16,206 nucleotides of DNA from Acidimicrobiales bacterium (GTDB taxonomy: Bacteria; Actinomycetota; Acidimicrobiia; Acidimicrobiales; Iamiaceae), in NCBI GenBank assembly GCA_020439605.1, contig JAGQSI010000013.1:1-16206 (forward strand). Reading direction: 5' to 3'. Under the pieces are notes generated by a model. It saw only the letters and a list, made by a program, of their open reading frames with translations. It did no database searches and was not told the origin of the DNA. Position numbers and translations under genes: made by a program. Positions 7,725-13,871 of this stretch are shown one piece after another. Numbering within the stretch: position 1 is the first letter of the stretch; every line of letters starts with the position of its first letter.

Positions 7725-8377
7725 CGGTAGATCCTGCGGAGTTTGACGATCTCGAAGCCGAGGGACTCATAGAGGTTAAGTGCCGCTTTGTTGTCCGCCT
7801 CAACCCACAACATCGCGTTCGAGATCTCCATGTCCGACAAATGGTCCAAGCCCGCCAGGACCAAGGCCCGACCGTATCCCTTTGAGTTGTGGGCTGGATC
7901 TACGCCGATGACAAAGATCTCACCTAGTGCAGGGTCGGAATCTGTGGCCTTGTGGATTCGGGTCCAACAAGATCCAAGAATGCGATCTGGAGACTCTGGA
8001 TCGTCCACCACCAAGAACCCGTTGAGATCAACCCAGGGCTCAGCAAGGGTTTCTCCAAGGGTTTCGAGTGTCTGTGAGCCCTGCGATGGATGTGAACTGA
8101 ACGCCAAGTTGTTCTGTCGAACCCATTTGGTTTCATCGGAGCCGAGGCGAAACGATCGCGTGTCAATGGAGCGAAGACCTTGGCGGCAATCATGGTCTTC
8201 GGGAACTGGTAGGGGCCTGCGCATCTGAAAGAGTTCTCGCCAAGGGTGTAACCCCAGCGAATGAGCAACCTTCTTGGGAATGTGGGGGTCCGTTGAACGC
8301 TCGCTGTCCCAGCTCAGCTCGATGCCATTCGGGCCTAGGTCTGTGACCACCATCTCGATTGTTGTGGGGGTGGTCAT
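7721..8377 (-). CDS. mshD: Mycothiol synthase-like GNAT acetyltransferase, short N-terminal half
   Basis: A 218-residue protein resembling MshD, which acetylates Cys-GlcN-Ins with acetyl-CoA in the last step of mycothiol synthesis. The C-terminal GNAT domain is well kept: KWVRQNNLAFSSHPSQG (84-100), PWVDLNGFLVV (114-124), GSCWTRIH (135-142), GEIFVIGVDPAHNSKGYGRA (152-171) with the acetyl-CoA loop, and ADNKAALNLYESLGF (194-208). Before it are only about 84 residues, including LHPWRELFQMRRPLPVP (43-59). Classical MshD has two full GNAT domains in about 300 residues, so the first domain is reduced. ATG 8377 has a TAGCGT box seven bases upstream. It is the first gene of a coupled pair with rlmN. 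A different GNAT substrate cannot be excluded. Confidence 0.78.
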   Translation of the reverse strand: MTTPTTIEMVVTDLGPNGIELSWDSERSTDPHIPKKVAHSLGLHPWRELFQMRRPLPVPEDHDCRQGLRSIDTRSFRLGSDETKWVRQNNLAFSSHPSQGSQTLETLGETLAEPWVDLNGFLVVDDPESPDRILGSCWTRIHKATDSDPALGEIFVIGVDPAHNSKGYGRALVLAGLDHLSDMEISNAMLWVEADNKAALNLYESLGFEIVKLRRIYR

Positions 8378-8384
8378 GGATCCA

Positions 8385-8390
8385 ACGCTA
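8385..8390 (-). promoter_or_regulatory. -10 box for the mshD-rlmN pair
   Basis: TAGCGT on the minus strand, seven bases before the ATG at 8377. It fits TANNNT and a leaderless transcript. No good -35 box is seen. Confidence 0.5.
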
Positions 8391-8485
8391 CCTGCACAAT
8401 CACCTCGTTATGCCTTGAGCGCCGCCGACCGAAAAGCCCTGCTTTTGGCCCGGAGTCTCTGGGAAAGTACGAGCTTTCACACTTA

Positions 8486-8501
8486 TGTGACAAAGGTCAT
8501 A
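8486..8501 (+). promoter_or_regulatory. CRP/FNR-like palindromic site
   Basis: TGTGA-N6-TCATA differs from the CRP/GlxR consensus half-sites (TGTGA-N6-TCACA) at one base. It lies about 80 bases upstream of the predicted start of the small RNA. Binding is inferred only from the pattern. Confidence 0.35.
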
Positions 8502-8526
8502 GCAATTTGGGACGTAAATCCCTTCA

Positions 8527-8546
8527 AATGACACACTTAGGTCATT
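8527..8546. promoter_or_regulatory. Operator-like inverted repeat at the small-RNA promoter
   Basis: AATGAC (8527-8532) and GTCATT (8541-8546) are perfect inverted arms around ACACTTAG. Allowing one extra A, the arms extend to TTCA/TGAA. The repeat covers the -35 region of the TATATT promoter, so a bound regulator could control it. Confidence 0.4.
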
Positions 8547-8555
8547 GAATGTGGC

Positions 8556-8561
8556 TATATT
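8556..8561 (+). promoter_or_regulatory. -10 box of the candidate small RNA
   Basis: TATATT is the best -10 match in this gap. A start about 7 bases downstream (near 8568) would place the first hairpin at the very 5' end of the transcript. There is no clear -35 at 16-18 bases; the inverted repeat occupies that position. Confidence 0.5.
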
Positions 8562-8567
8562 GGTCTC

Positions 8568-8662
8568 AGACCAGGTACCCGCCACCTGGTCCCTCGCGAC
8601 GCCGGGATCCGCCGCCTGGTGTCGCTGCATCGCCGCCCTTCGGGGCGGCGATGCTGTTTTTT
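8568..8662 (+). ncRNA. Candidate small RNA with two C-rich-loop hairpins and a terminator
   Basis: Three hairpins follow each other. Hairpin 1 pairs 8569-8576 with 8584-8591 (8 bp) around the loop ACCCGCC. Hairpin 2 pairs 8596-8606 with 8615-8625 (11 bp, two G-U pairs) around ATCCGCCG. The loop plus 3' arm is duplicated: CCGCCACCTGGT at 8579-8590 and CCGCCGCCTGGT at 8609-8620. Hairpin 3 is a strong terminator. A TATATT box lies just upstream. The layout of two C-rich loops plus a terminator recalls the actinobacterial 6C RNA class, but the loops have fewer than six consecutive C residues, so membership is only suggested. It could act in trans on GGCGG sequences, or in cis as a leader of the 65-aa gene downstream. 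The 5' end is estimated. Confidence 0.6.
8627..8662 (+). terminator. Rho-independent terminator with a perfect 12-bp stem
   Basis: GCATCGCCGCCC (8627-8638) pairs perfectly with GGGCGGCGATGC (8643-8654) around a TTCG tetraloop and is followed by TG and six T (8657-8662). It ends the candidate small RNA and stands upstream of the small gene at 8689. Confidence 0.88.
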
Positions 8663-8688
8663 CCCCGAAGGTGATCCAGACTTTCGCA

Positions 8689-8886
8689 ATGACGATCTCC
8701 TTGGACTCGCAGCTTTCTGCCCTGAACGCATCGATCGAGGAGCTCGCAGCTCGTTCGGCGGTTCTCGCTAATACCCTTGAGGAGGCGCATGAGGCCGAGG
8801 CATGCACCGCTCTGTTTGAGGTTGAGCGTTCGTTACGAATGGCATCGCGATCAGCGGATCGCGCCAGAAGAGCGCTGTCCAAATGA
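8689..8886 (+). CDS. Small helical protein of unknown function
   Basis: A 65-residue protein, MTISLDSQLSALNASIEELA onward, rich in Ala, Glu, Arg and Leu. It has heptad-like spacing that suggests two amphipathic helices or a short coiled coil, and a basic end (ADRARRALSK). Codon use looks like that of the neighbouring genes, so I regard it as real. ATG 8689 is preceded by GAAGG at 15-19 bases, too far for a good ribosome site; GTG 8671 is an in-frame alternative that would add six residues. I see no promoter between the terminator at 8662 and this start, so expression may depend on read-through of the small-RNA terminator. It lies upstream of hisD in the same direction. I do not recognise a family. 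Confidence 0.6.
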   Translation: MTISLDSQLSALNASIEELAARSAVLANTLEEAHEAEACTALFEVERSLRMASRSADRARRALSK

Positions 8887-8911
8887 GCCGATCCCATTTG
8901 GGGTGCTCTGT

Positions 8912-8926
8912 GTGGGAGAAACCCAC
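8912..8926 (+). terminator. Weak hairpin after the small gene
   Basis: GTGGG (8912-8916) and CCCAC (8922-8926) form a perfect 5-bp stem around AGAAA, 25 bases after the stop of the 65-aa gene. There is no T-run, so termination here is doubtful. Confidence 0.25.
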
Positions 8927-8929
8927 TTA

Positions 8930-8948
8930 GGGCAATGCTGTAGTGCCC
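8930..8948 (+). promoter_or_regulatory. Inverted repeat just upstream of the hisD -10 box
   Basis: GGGCA (8930-8934) and TGCCC (8944-8948) are inverted arms with a 9-base gap, ending two bases before the TAGCCT box. The place suits an operator for the his cluster. No his-leader peptide or T-box is seen. Confidence 0.3.
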
Positions 8949-8950
8949 AT

Positions 8951-8956
8951 TAGCCT
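8951..8956 (+). promoter_or_regulatory. -10 box of hisD
   Basis: TAGCCT, seven bases before the GTG at 8964. It fits TANNNT and a leaderless mRNA, and it is the reason for preferring 8964 over the upstream GTG at 8943. Confidence 0.5.
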
Positions 8957-8963
8957 GCGAATC

Positions 8964-10253
8964 GTGCTCAACCGACTTGACCTGCGTGGCGCAGGCAACA
9001 ACCTGAGGGGAAAACTCCCTCGTCCACACCAGGCAGCCGAAGGCCCGATAGAGGCGGTCAAGGAGATCCTCGCAGCAGTTAGCGAACGTGGCGATGATGC
9101 AGTGCGAGAATTCACCGAGCGATTTGATGGGGTCTCGCCACAGTCTCTGAGGGTGAGCGAGGCCGAGTTGGAAGCAGCAGCGGCCAACGTCGATCCACAA
9201 CTGCGTGCGGCGCTTGAGGCAGCGGCAGAAGCAATACGGGACTTTCACCTCCAACAGGTTGTTGGTAGCCACACCTATGAGCGAGACGGAATTGTGATCG
9301 AGGGTCGCAAGATCCCCGTAGATCGCGCTGGTTGCTACGTGCCGGGCGGTCGTGCCATCTATCCAAGTACGGTGCTCATGACCGCCATTCCGGCCAAGGT
9401 TGCCGGGGTGGGTCAGGTTGTGTTGTGCGTGCCACCGGACTCAACGGGCCATGTCCCAGCGCCAACGTTGGCCGCTGCTGCAATAGCGGGAGTGGACGAG
9501 GTATATGCCATCGGCGGGGCACAGGCCATTGGGGCCATGGCCTACGGAACCGAATCGATAGAACCAGTAGATGTGATTGTTGGGCCGGGCAACATCTTTG
9601 TGGCCTTGGCCAAGCGAGAGGTTGCCGGGCTGGTTGGGGTTCCGTCCTCGTTCCCTGGTCCATCTGAGGTGGTGGTGATTGCAGACGCCAGTGCGCCAGC
9701 CGAATTCGCTGCAGTGGATGTGATCCTTCAAGCAGAACATGGCCCCGGTGGACTGGCATGGCTGATCAGTTGGGACGAGGCTGCACTCGATTCGATATGC
9801 GCCGAGATCGAGTCCCAGGTTTCTACGGCGCCGCGTAGAGAAGACATTGAGTCCACCTTTGCCCAAGGTGGATATGGCGTGCTCGTGGATTCCCCCGAGC
9901 AGGCAGTGGCAGTGGCCAACACCATTGCCCCAGAACACCTCGAGATCATTACAGAAGACCCACAGAGCCTCGTGGACCAGGTGCGCCATGCTGGTGCGGT
10001 TTTCTGCGGCCCGTGGGCACCAGCCTCGATTGGGGATTACATGGCGGGACCCAGCCACGTCCTACCAACAGATGGAACCGCTAGGTTCGGATCCGCTCTC
10101 ACGGTTGCGGATTTCCAGAAGGACGTTCACGTCATCACGATCAGTCGAGATGGCCTGGAGAATGCGGCGCCAACAGTCGCTGCTATCGCCGAGGCAGAGG
10201 GGCTATCGGCTCATGCTGACTCCGTGCTCAAGAGAATGAGTGCCCGACCATGA
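8964..10253 (+). CDS. hisD: Histidinol dehydrogenase
   Basis: A 429-residue zinc enzyme that oxidises L-histidinol to L-histidine in two NAD-dependent steps, the end of histidine synthesis. The zinc and catalytic residues are in their expected contexts: Q256 and H259 in LQAEHGPGG, E324 and H325 in APEHLEI, D358 and H365 in GDYMAGPSHVLPT, and H417 in LSAHADSVL. The GCYVPGGRAIYPSTVLMTAI and VDVIVGPGN segments are also diagnostic. The GTG at 8964 starts the protein at VLNRLDLRG, as in relatives, and sits seven bases after TAGCCT; the GTG at 8943 would add seven residues. It is the first gene of the his run and its stop overlaps the hisC start by four bases. Confidence 0.96.
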   Translation: MLNRLDLRGAGNNLRGKLPRPHQAAEGPIEAVKEILAAVSERGDDAVREFTERFDGVSPQSLRVSEAELEAAAANVDPQLRAALEAAAEAIRDFHLQQVVGSHTYERDGIVIEGRKIPVDRAGCYVPGGRAIYPSTVLMTAIPAKVAGVGQVVLCVPPDSTGHVPAPTLAAAAIAGVDEVYAIGGAQAIGAMAYGTESIEPVDVIVGPGNIFVALAKREVAGLVGVPSSFPGPSEVVVIADASAPAEFAAVDVILQAEHGPGGLAWLISWDEAALDSICAEIESQVSTAPRREDIESTFAQGGYGVLVDSPEQAVAVANTIAPEHLEIITEDPQSLVDQVRHAGAVFCGPWAPASIGDYMAGPSHVLPTDGTARFGSALTVADFQKDVHVITISRDGLENAAPTVAAIAEAEGLSAHADSVLKRMSARP

Positions 10254-11326
10254 CCGTTCGTCGCGTTGAGGCGCGAGAAGACATCGCGATCATGTCTGGC
10301 TACCACTCGCCACAAGTTGATGTAGAGGTTCGACTCAACACCAACGAGTCCCCATTGGCGCCCCCCGCCGGATTCGTCGATGCTGTTGCGAGTGCCGCCC
10401 GAGATATCCAATGGCACCGTTACCCGGATCGCCTCGCATCAGAACTTCGTACGCGACTTGCCGATCTTCACGGCGTCGAGCCATCGCAGGTCTTCGTGGC
10501 CAACGGTTCCAACGAGGTGCTTCAGACCCTCACATTGGCCTATGGCGGGCCGGGGCGCTCGGTTGCTGTGTTCGAACCCACCTATGCCATGCACTCGCAG
10601 ATCGCTCGTGTCGCAGGCTCAGAGGTGATCCAGGGAGCTAGAGGCGAAGATCTGTCCTTGGATCTGGGTGAGGTTGGCTCGGTTGTGAGCACAGCGCGCC
10701 CTTCGATCACCTATCTCTGTTCTCCCAACAATCCAACAGGCATGGTCGAAACGCCAGAGACTGTAAAGACGGTCCTGGAGATGGTTGCCGACATTGGTGG
10801 ACTGCTGGTTGTGGACGAGGCATATGGCCAGTTCGCTCCATGGTCAGCGTTGGAACTCATCTCGGAGGACACGCCGTTGGTTGTGACTCGAACCTTCTCC
10901 AAGACCTGGTCCATGGCCGCTGCACGATTGGGGTATCTGATCGGACCGAGTTGGTTGGTGGCCGAGCTGGACAAGGTCGTATTGCCATATCATCTCGACT
11001 CGCTCAAACAGGCCGCTGGACTCGCCGCACTCGACTTTGTTGGTGACATGGAAAATCGGGTTTCGATCCTCAACGAGGAGCGTGGTCGCCTCGACGTAGC
11101 TCTACATGAGTTGCCCTGTGAGCTATGGCCGTCGTCGGCCAACTTCATTTTGTTCAGACCGTTGAACAAGGACGCTGACACCGTCTGGAAAGAACTCGTC
11201 GAGCGTTCAGTGCTGGTAAGAAACTGCTCAGGGTGGCCAGGTTTGGAAGGCTGTTTGAGAGTCACCATCGGAACCACACAAGAAGATGACCGTTTCCTAG
11301 CTGCCCTTCGGGAGATATTGGTATGA
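10250..11326 (+). CDS. hisC: Histidinol-phosphate aminotransferase
   Basis: A 358-residue fold-type I PLP enzyme that transfers the amino group of glutamate to imidazole-acetol phosphate. RLNTNESPLAPP (28-39) begins the domain. SPNNPTG (158-164) contains the cofactor-binding N161, VVDEAYGQF (187-195) contains D189 and Y192, and TRTFSKTWSMAAARLGYLIG (213-232) carries the Schiff-base lysine K218. GCLRVTIGT (334-342) holds the substrate carboxylate-binding arginine R337. The ATG overlaps the hisD stop (ATGA), and the stop overlaps the hisB start, so the genes are translationally coupled. Length is normal. Confidence 0.95.
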   Translation: MTVRRVEAREDIAIMSGYHSPQVDVEVRLNTNESPLAPPAGFVDAVASAARDIQWHRYPDRLASELRTRLADLHGVEPSQVFVANGSNEVLQTLTLAYGGPGRSVAVFEPTYAMHSQIARVAGSEVIQGARGEDLSLDLGEVGSVVSTARPSITYLCSPNNPTGMVETPETVKTVLEMVADIGGLLVVDEAYGQFAPWSALELISEDTPLVVTRTFSKTWSMAAARLGYLIGPSWLVAELDKVVLPYHLDSLKQAAGLAALDFVGDMENRVSILNEERGRLDVALHELPCELWPSSANFILFRPLNKDADTVWKELVERSVLVRNCSGWPGLEGCLRVTIGTTQEDDRFLAALREILV

Positions 11327-11916
11327 CACGCGCTGCTAAAAAACAACGAACCACCAAAGAGACCTCGATCGCCATTTCGTTGGACGTTGATGGGCCAACC
11401 GGAGTGGTGGCGGTGAACACCGGGCTTCCCTTCTTTGATCACATGCTCGATCAGATCGGACGCCATGGCGGTTTTGACCTGAGCATCGAGGCCACCGGTG
11501 ACCTGCACGTCGATGGCCACCACACGGTGGAAGACACAGGCATCTTGCTCGGTGAGGTGTTTCGTGAGGCACTCGGGGACAAGGCAGGAGTCAGACGATT
11601 CGCGTCCGGGCTGTTCCCACTGGATGAGGCGCTGATCGAAGTTGCCCTTGACCTTTCAGGGCGTCCCTATTTCGTCTACGACGTTCCCTTTGGTGAGGTC
11701 CTTCCGTTGGGGGATCCGCCATTCAACCCGGAGATGGCAGAACATTTCTGGCAGTCCTTCGCCACATCCTCGGGAATCACGTTGCACGTTTCCAAGCGAG
11801 CAGGAGTCAATACTCATCACGTGATCGAGGCCAGCTTCAAAGGCGTAGCTAGGTGTCTACGAGATGCAGTGCGAGTCGAGGGAAGTGCAGTCCCGTCGAC
11901 AAAGGGACAACTGTGA
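11323..11916 (+). CDS. hisB: Imidazoleglycerol-phosphate dehydratase
   Basis: A 197-residue manganese enzyme that dehydrates imidazoleglycerol phosphate to imidazole-acetol phosphate. It has the monofunctional form, without a histidinol-phosphatase domain. Metal ligands lie in FFDHML (37-42), DGHHTVEDTG (64-73, H66, H67, E70) and NTHHVIEASFKG (163-174, H165, H166, E169). The N-terminal KETSIAISLDVDGPTG is typical. FASGLFPLDEALIEVALDLS (93-112) fits the usual fold. The start ATG overlaps the hisC stop by four bases. The stop overlaps the GTG start of hisH (GTGA), so hisD, hisC, hisB and hisH form one coupled run. Confidence 0.96.
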   Translation: MTRAAKKQRTTKETSIAISLDVDGPTGVVAVNTGLPFFDHMLDQIGRHGGFDLSIEATGDLHVDGHHTVEDTGILLGEVFREALGDKAGVRRFASGLFPLDEALIEVALDLSGRPYFVYDVPFGEVLPLGDPPFNPEMAEHFWQSFATSSGITLHVSKRAGVNTHHVIEASFKGVARCLRDAVRVEGSAVPSTKGQL

Positions 11917-12542
11917 CCCTCATAGCTGTCCTCGACTACGGCATCGGCAACCTCAGGTCCGCCCAAAAAGCTTTGGAACATGTGGGCGCAGATGCCCGCC
12001 TAACAGCCGACCATGGCTTGATCGCAGACGCAGCGGGAGTTGTTCTACCAGGCGTGGGTGCATTTGGCCCGTGCATGGACGCTCTTGGAGATGCAGGTCT
12101 GAGAGACATTGCATACGAGGCTGCATCAGCGGCCGCCGAGGGAAATGGCCGGCCCTTTCTCGGTGTGTGCGTTGGAATGCAGATGCTCTTCGATGGATCC
12201 GACGAGACACCTGATGCCCAGGGTCTGGGAGTCCTGCCGGGGCGCTCAACCTTGCTGCCAGACAGCGTCAAGCGTCCCCAGATGCAGTGGAACGTCGTGG
12301 ATTGGACCACGGGGTCCCGCCTCGCCGAAGCTCAACCAGACCCATGTTGGATGTACTTCGTGCATTCGTTCGCTGTTGTTGCGTCGCAGGACTCCGATGT
12401 GGCTGCCACCTGCAGTTATGGGCGCCCTGACGTTGCCGCAGCAGTGGAGCGTGGAGTGTTGTGGGCAACACAGTTCCATCCTGAGAAGTCTTCGCGAAAC
12501 GGTCTGGCACTGCTGGACAATTTCCTCAACGCCTGCGCCTGA
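11913..12542 (+). CDS. hisH: Imidazole glycerol phosphate synthase, glutaminase subunit HisH
   Basis: A 209-residue class-I glutamine amidotransferase that supplies ammonia to HisF. The nucleophile C86 is in GRPFLGVCVGMQMLF, and the rest of the triad, H189 and E191, is in QFHPEKS. The oxyanion-strand glycines LPGVGAFG (45-52) and YFVHSF (148-153) are present. The frame is open upstream to 11853, but GTG 11913 gives the canonical N-terminus MTLIAVLDYGIGNLRS and overlaps the hisB stop by four bases. The usual PHMGWN loop reads PQMQWN (122-127), with His and Gly replaced by Gln. The gene ends 19 bases before the ankyrin gene rather than continuing into hisA. Confidence 0.95.
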   Translation: MTLIAVLDYGIGNLRSAQKALEHVGADARLTADHGLIADAAGVVLPGVGAFGPCMDALGDAGLRDIAYEAASAAAEGNGRPFLGVCVGMQMLFDGSDETPDAQGLGVLPGRSTLLPDSVKRPQMQWNVVDWTTGSRLAEAQPDPCWMYFVHSFAVVASQDSDVAATCSYGRPDVAAAVERGVLWATQFHPEKSSRNGLALLDNFLNACA

Positions 12543-12549
12543 ACAGTTG

Positions 12550-12555
12550 TAGGGT
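12550..12555 (+). promoter_or_regulatory. -10 box of the ankyrin gene
   Basis: TAGGGT lies six bases before the ATG at 12562, within the 19-base gap after hisH. It fits TANNNT, and no good ribosome site competes, so the ankyrin gene may have its own leaderless transcript. Confidence 0.45.
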
Positions 12556-12561
12556 TGCGAC

Positions 12562-13797
12562 ATGAAGCCGGTGCGCACAGTACTGGTAGGGATCTTGTCC
12601 CTTGGTGTCATGATCCCTGGCTGCTCATGTGATGTCACCGCGTCCAATTCTGGGTGCCGGGATTCGTCGGAACGGTTGGTAAAGGCTGCTGCTCAAGGCG
12701 ATCTTGACGTTGTGTTGAGCGAATTGGCCAGCGGTACCTCACCAGACGTTGTTGACGACAGCGGCAACCGGGCTCTGACCTGTGCCGGGCCTGCTGGTCG
12801 AGTCGAGATCGTGGAGGAATTGCTGAAAGCGGGAGCGGACCCGAACGTGACATCCAGAGACGGAGACACCGCAACCACCGATGCCATTCGATTCTGTCGA
12901 AGTGAAGTGCTTGGCTTGCTCCTCGATGCTGGCGCAGATCCAGACATTGGCTCACACGGGAACGCTCCAGTGACCCAAGCGGTTGATCGTGGAGCTGTCG
13001 AATCCGTGGACATGCTCATCGCCCACAACGCGGATATGTCGAAGCTGGGCCGCCAGACCCTGAACGACTTGTCGGATCAGGAAAGCACCTCACCGTGTCC
13101 TGTGCCCACCGCTCAAGGTCGTTCTGAGTCATTGCTGAAGTTAGGCGAAGCCGGCGCAGATCCATCAACCGTGCTCTCGCTGGCTGCGTGGTGGGATCTT
13201 CCCAAGCCCCTCAGTGATGCGTTGAAGCGAGGAGCGGACCCAGATGAGGGAGAATTGATTGCTGATCTTGGGAGCTTCTCGTGTGATAGCTCAATCCCAA
13301 TTGAAGACCTACAGTCGAAACCCTCGGGCAGTGCGGCTGGGTCCACAACCGCGGTTGCGGTAACCACCACAATCGCGCGTCCGGTGGCTGGCGTGAACAG
13401 ATGCGCCCCGATCGTTGGGTTGATGCGCTTGGCCTTCGGAGATGAGGCCGCTCTAGCAGGTGGCCTCGTCACCGCCACCGGTAGCACCGAGGCGGGGCAG
13501 GCTACGGAGCCGCCAACCCCGTTGCGCTCTCCGCCACTGATCGATCTTGCATGGTGGGGCGATGTTGAGTCCGTGAGATTGATGCTCGATAACGGAGCAA
13601 ACATGTACGTAGAAGGGGAGCGTGGGCTCACCCCACTTCATGCCGCTGCAGCAGTTGGACAGGTGGAGGTGGTTCAGTTCTTGCTGGATAAGGGCGCCAG
13701 CGGGGTGTCAATGCCAGGGATTCCAAAGCCGTCCGAGTTGGCCCGCCGTGGGGGACATCTGGAACTGGCAGAGACTTTGAATGCCACTGGATCCTAG
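12562..13797 (+). CDS. Ankyrin-repeat putative lipoprotein inserted in the his cluster
   Basis: A 411-residue protein. Residues 1-21 form a short basic start, a hydrophobic stretch and IPGC, close to a lipobox with C21 as the lipid site (Pro at -2 is unusual). Several ankyrin-like repeats follow: around 37-66, 67-97 (ALTCAGPAGRVEIVEELLKA, GADPN), 100-130 (LLDAGADPDI), 132-160, 190-228 (GADPS, GADPDEG) and, clearest, 325-390 (PLIDLAWWGDVESVRLMLDN then GLTPLHAAAAVGQVEVVQFL). A low-complexity Ser/Thr/Pro-rich linker at about 252-280 separates two ankyrin blocks. Ankyrin repeats bind proteins; export or lipid anchoring suggests an extracytoplasmic role. Nothing ties it chemically to histidine synthesis. 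It has a TAGGGT box and sits between hisH and hisA, splitting the run. Confidence 0.82.
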   Translation: MKPVRTVLVGILSLGVMIPGCSCDVTASNSGCRDSSERLVKAAAQGDLDVVLSELASGTSPDVVDDSGNRALTCAGPAGRVEIVEELLKAGADPNVTSRDGDTATTDAIRFCRSEVLGLLLDAGADPDIGSHGNAPVTQAVDRGAVESVDMLIAHNADMSKLGRQTLNDLSDQESTSPCPVPTAQGRSESLLKLGEAGADPSTVLSLAAWWDLPKPLSDALKRGADPDEGELIADLGSFSCDSSIPIEDLQSKPSGSAAGSTTAVAVTTTIARPVAGVNRCAPIVGLMRLAFGDEAALAGGLVTATGSTEAGQATEPPTPLRSPPLIDLAWWGDVESVRLMLDNGANMYVEGERGLTPLHAAAAVGQVEVVQFLLDKGASGVSMPGIPKPSELARRGGHLELAETLNATGS

Positions 13798-13835
13798 GAA
13801 CTCCAACGTTATTGGCTGACCAGATCGAAATGCTT

Positions 13836-13864
13836 TTGGGGTGTGAACCCTCGCCCGCGACAAT
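13836..13864 (+). promoter_or_regulatory. Promoter in front of hisA
   Basis: TTGGGG (13836-13841) and GACAAT (13859-13864) are separated by 17 bases, and ATG 13872 begins seven bases after the -10 box. It lies after the ankyrin stop, so hisA and the genes after it can be transcribed independently. Confidence 0.5.
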
Positions 13865-13871
13865 GCAGGGC

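Noticed and set aside
8432..8446. AAAAGC-CCT-GCTTTT hairpin
   Set aside because: The stem is six mostly A-T pairs with a 3-base loop, and it lies upstream of both divergent genes, so a terminator makes little sense here.
8943..8963. GTG 8943 as the start of hisD
   Set aside because: It adds seven residues not typical of HisD and overlaps the promoter that fits GTG 8964. It remains possible.
8400..9272. Minus-strand open frame of 290 codons
   Set aside because: It runs antisense to the small RNA, the 65-aa gene and hisD, has no recognisable motifs and lacks a plausible start.
11853..11912. Upstream ATG extension of hisH
   Set aside because: The added 20 residues lie wholly inside hisB, and GTG 11913 gives the canonical N-terminus with a 4-base overlap.
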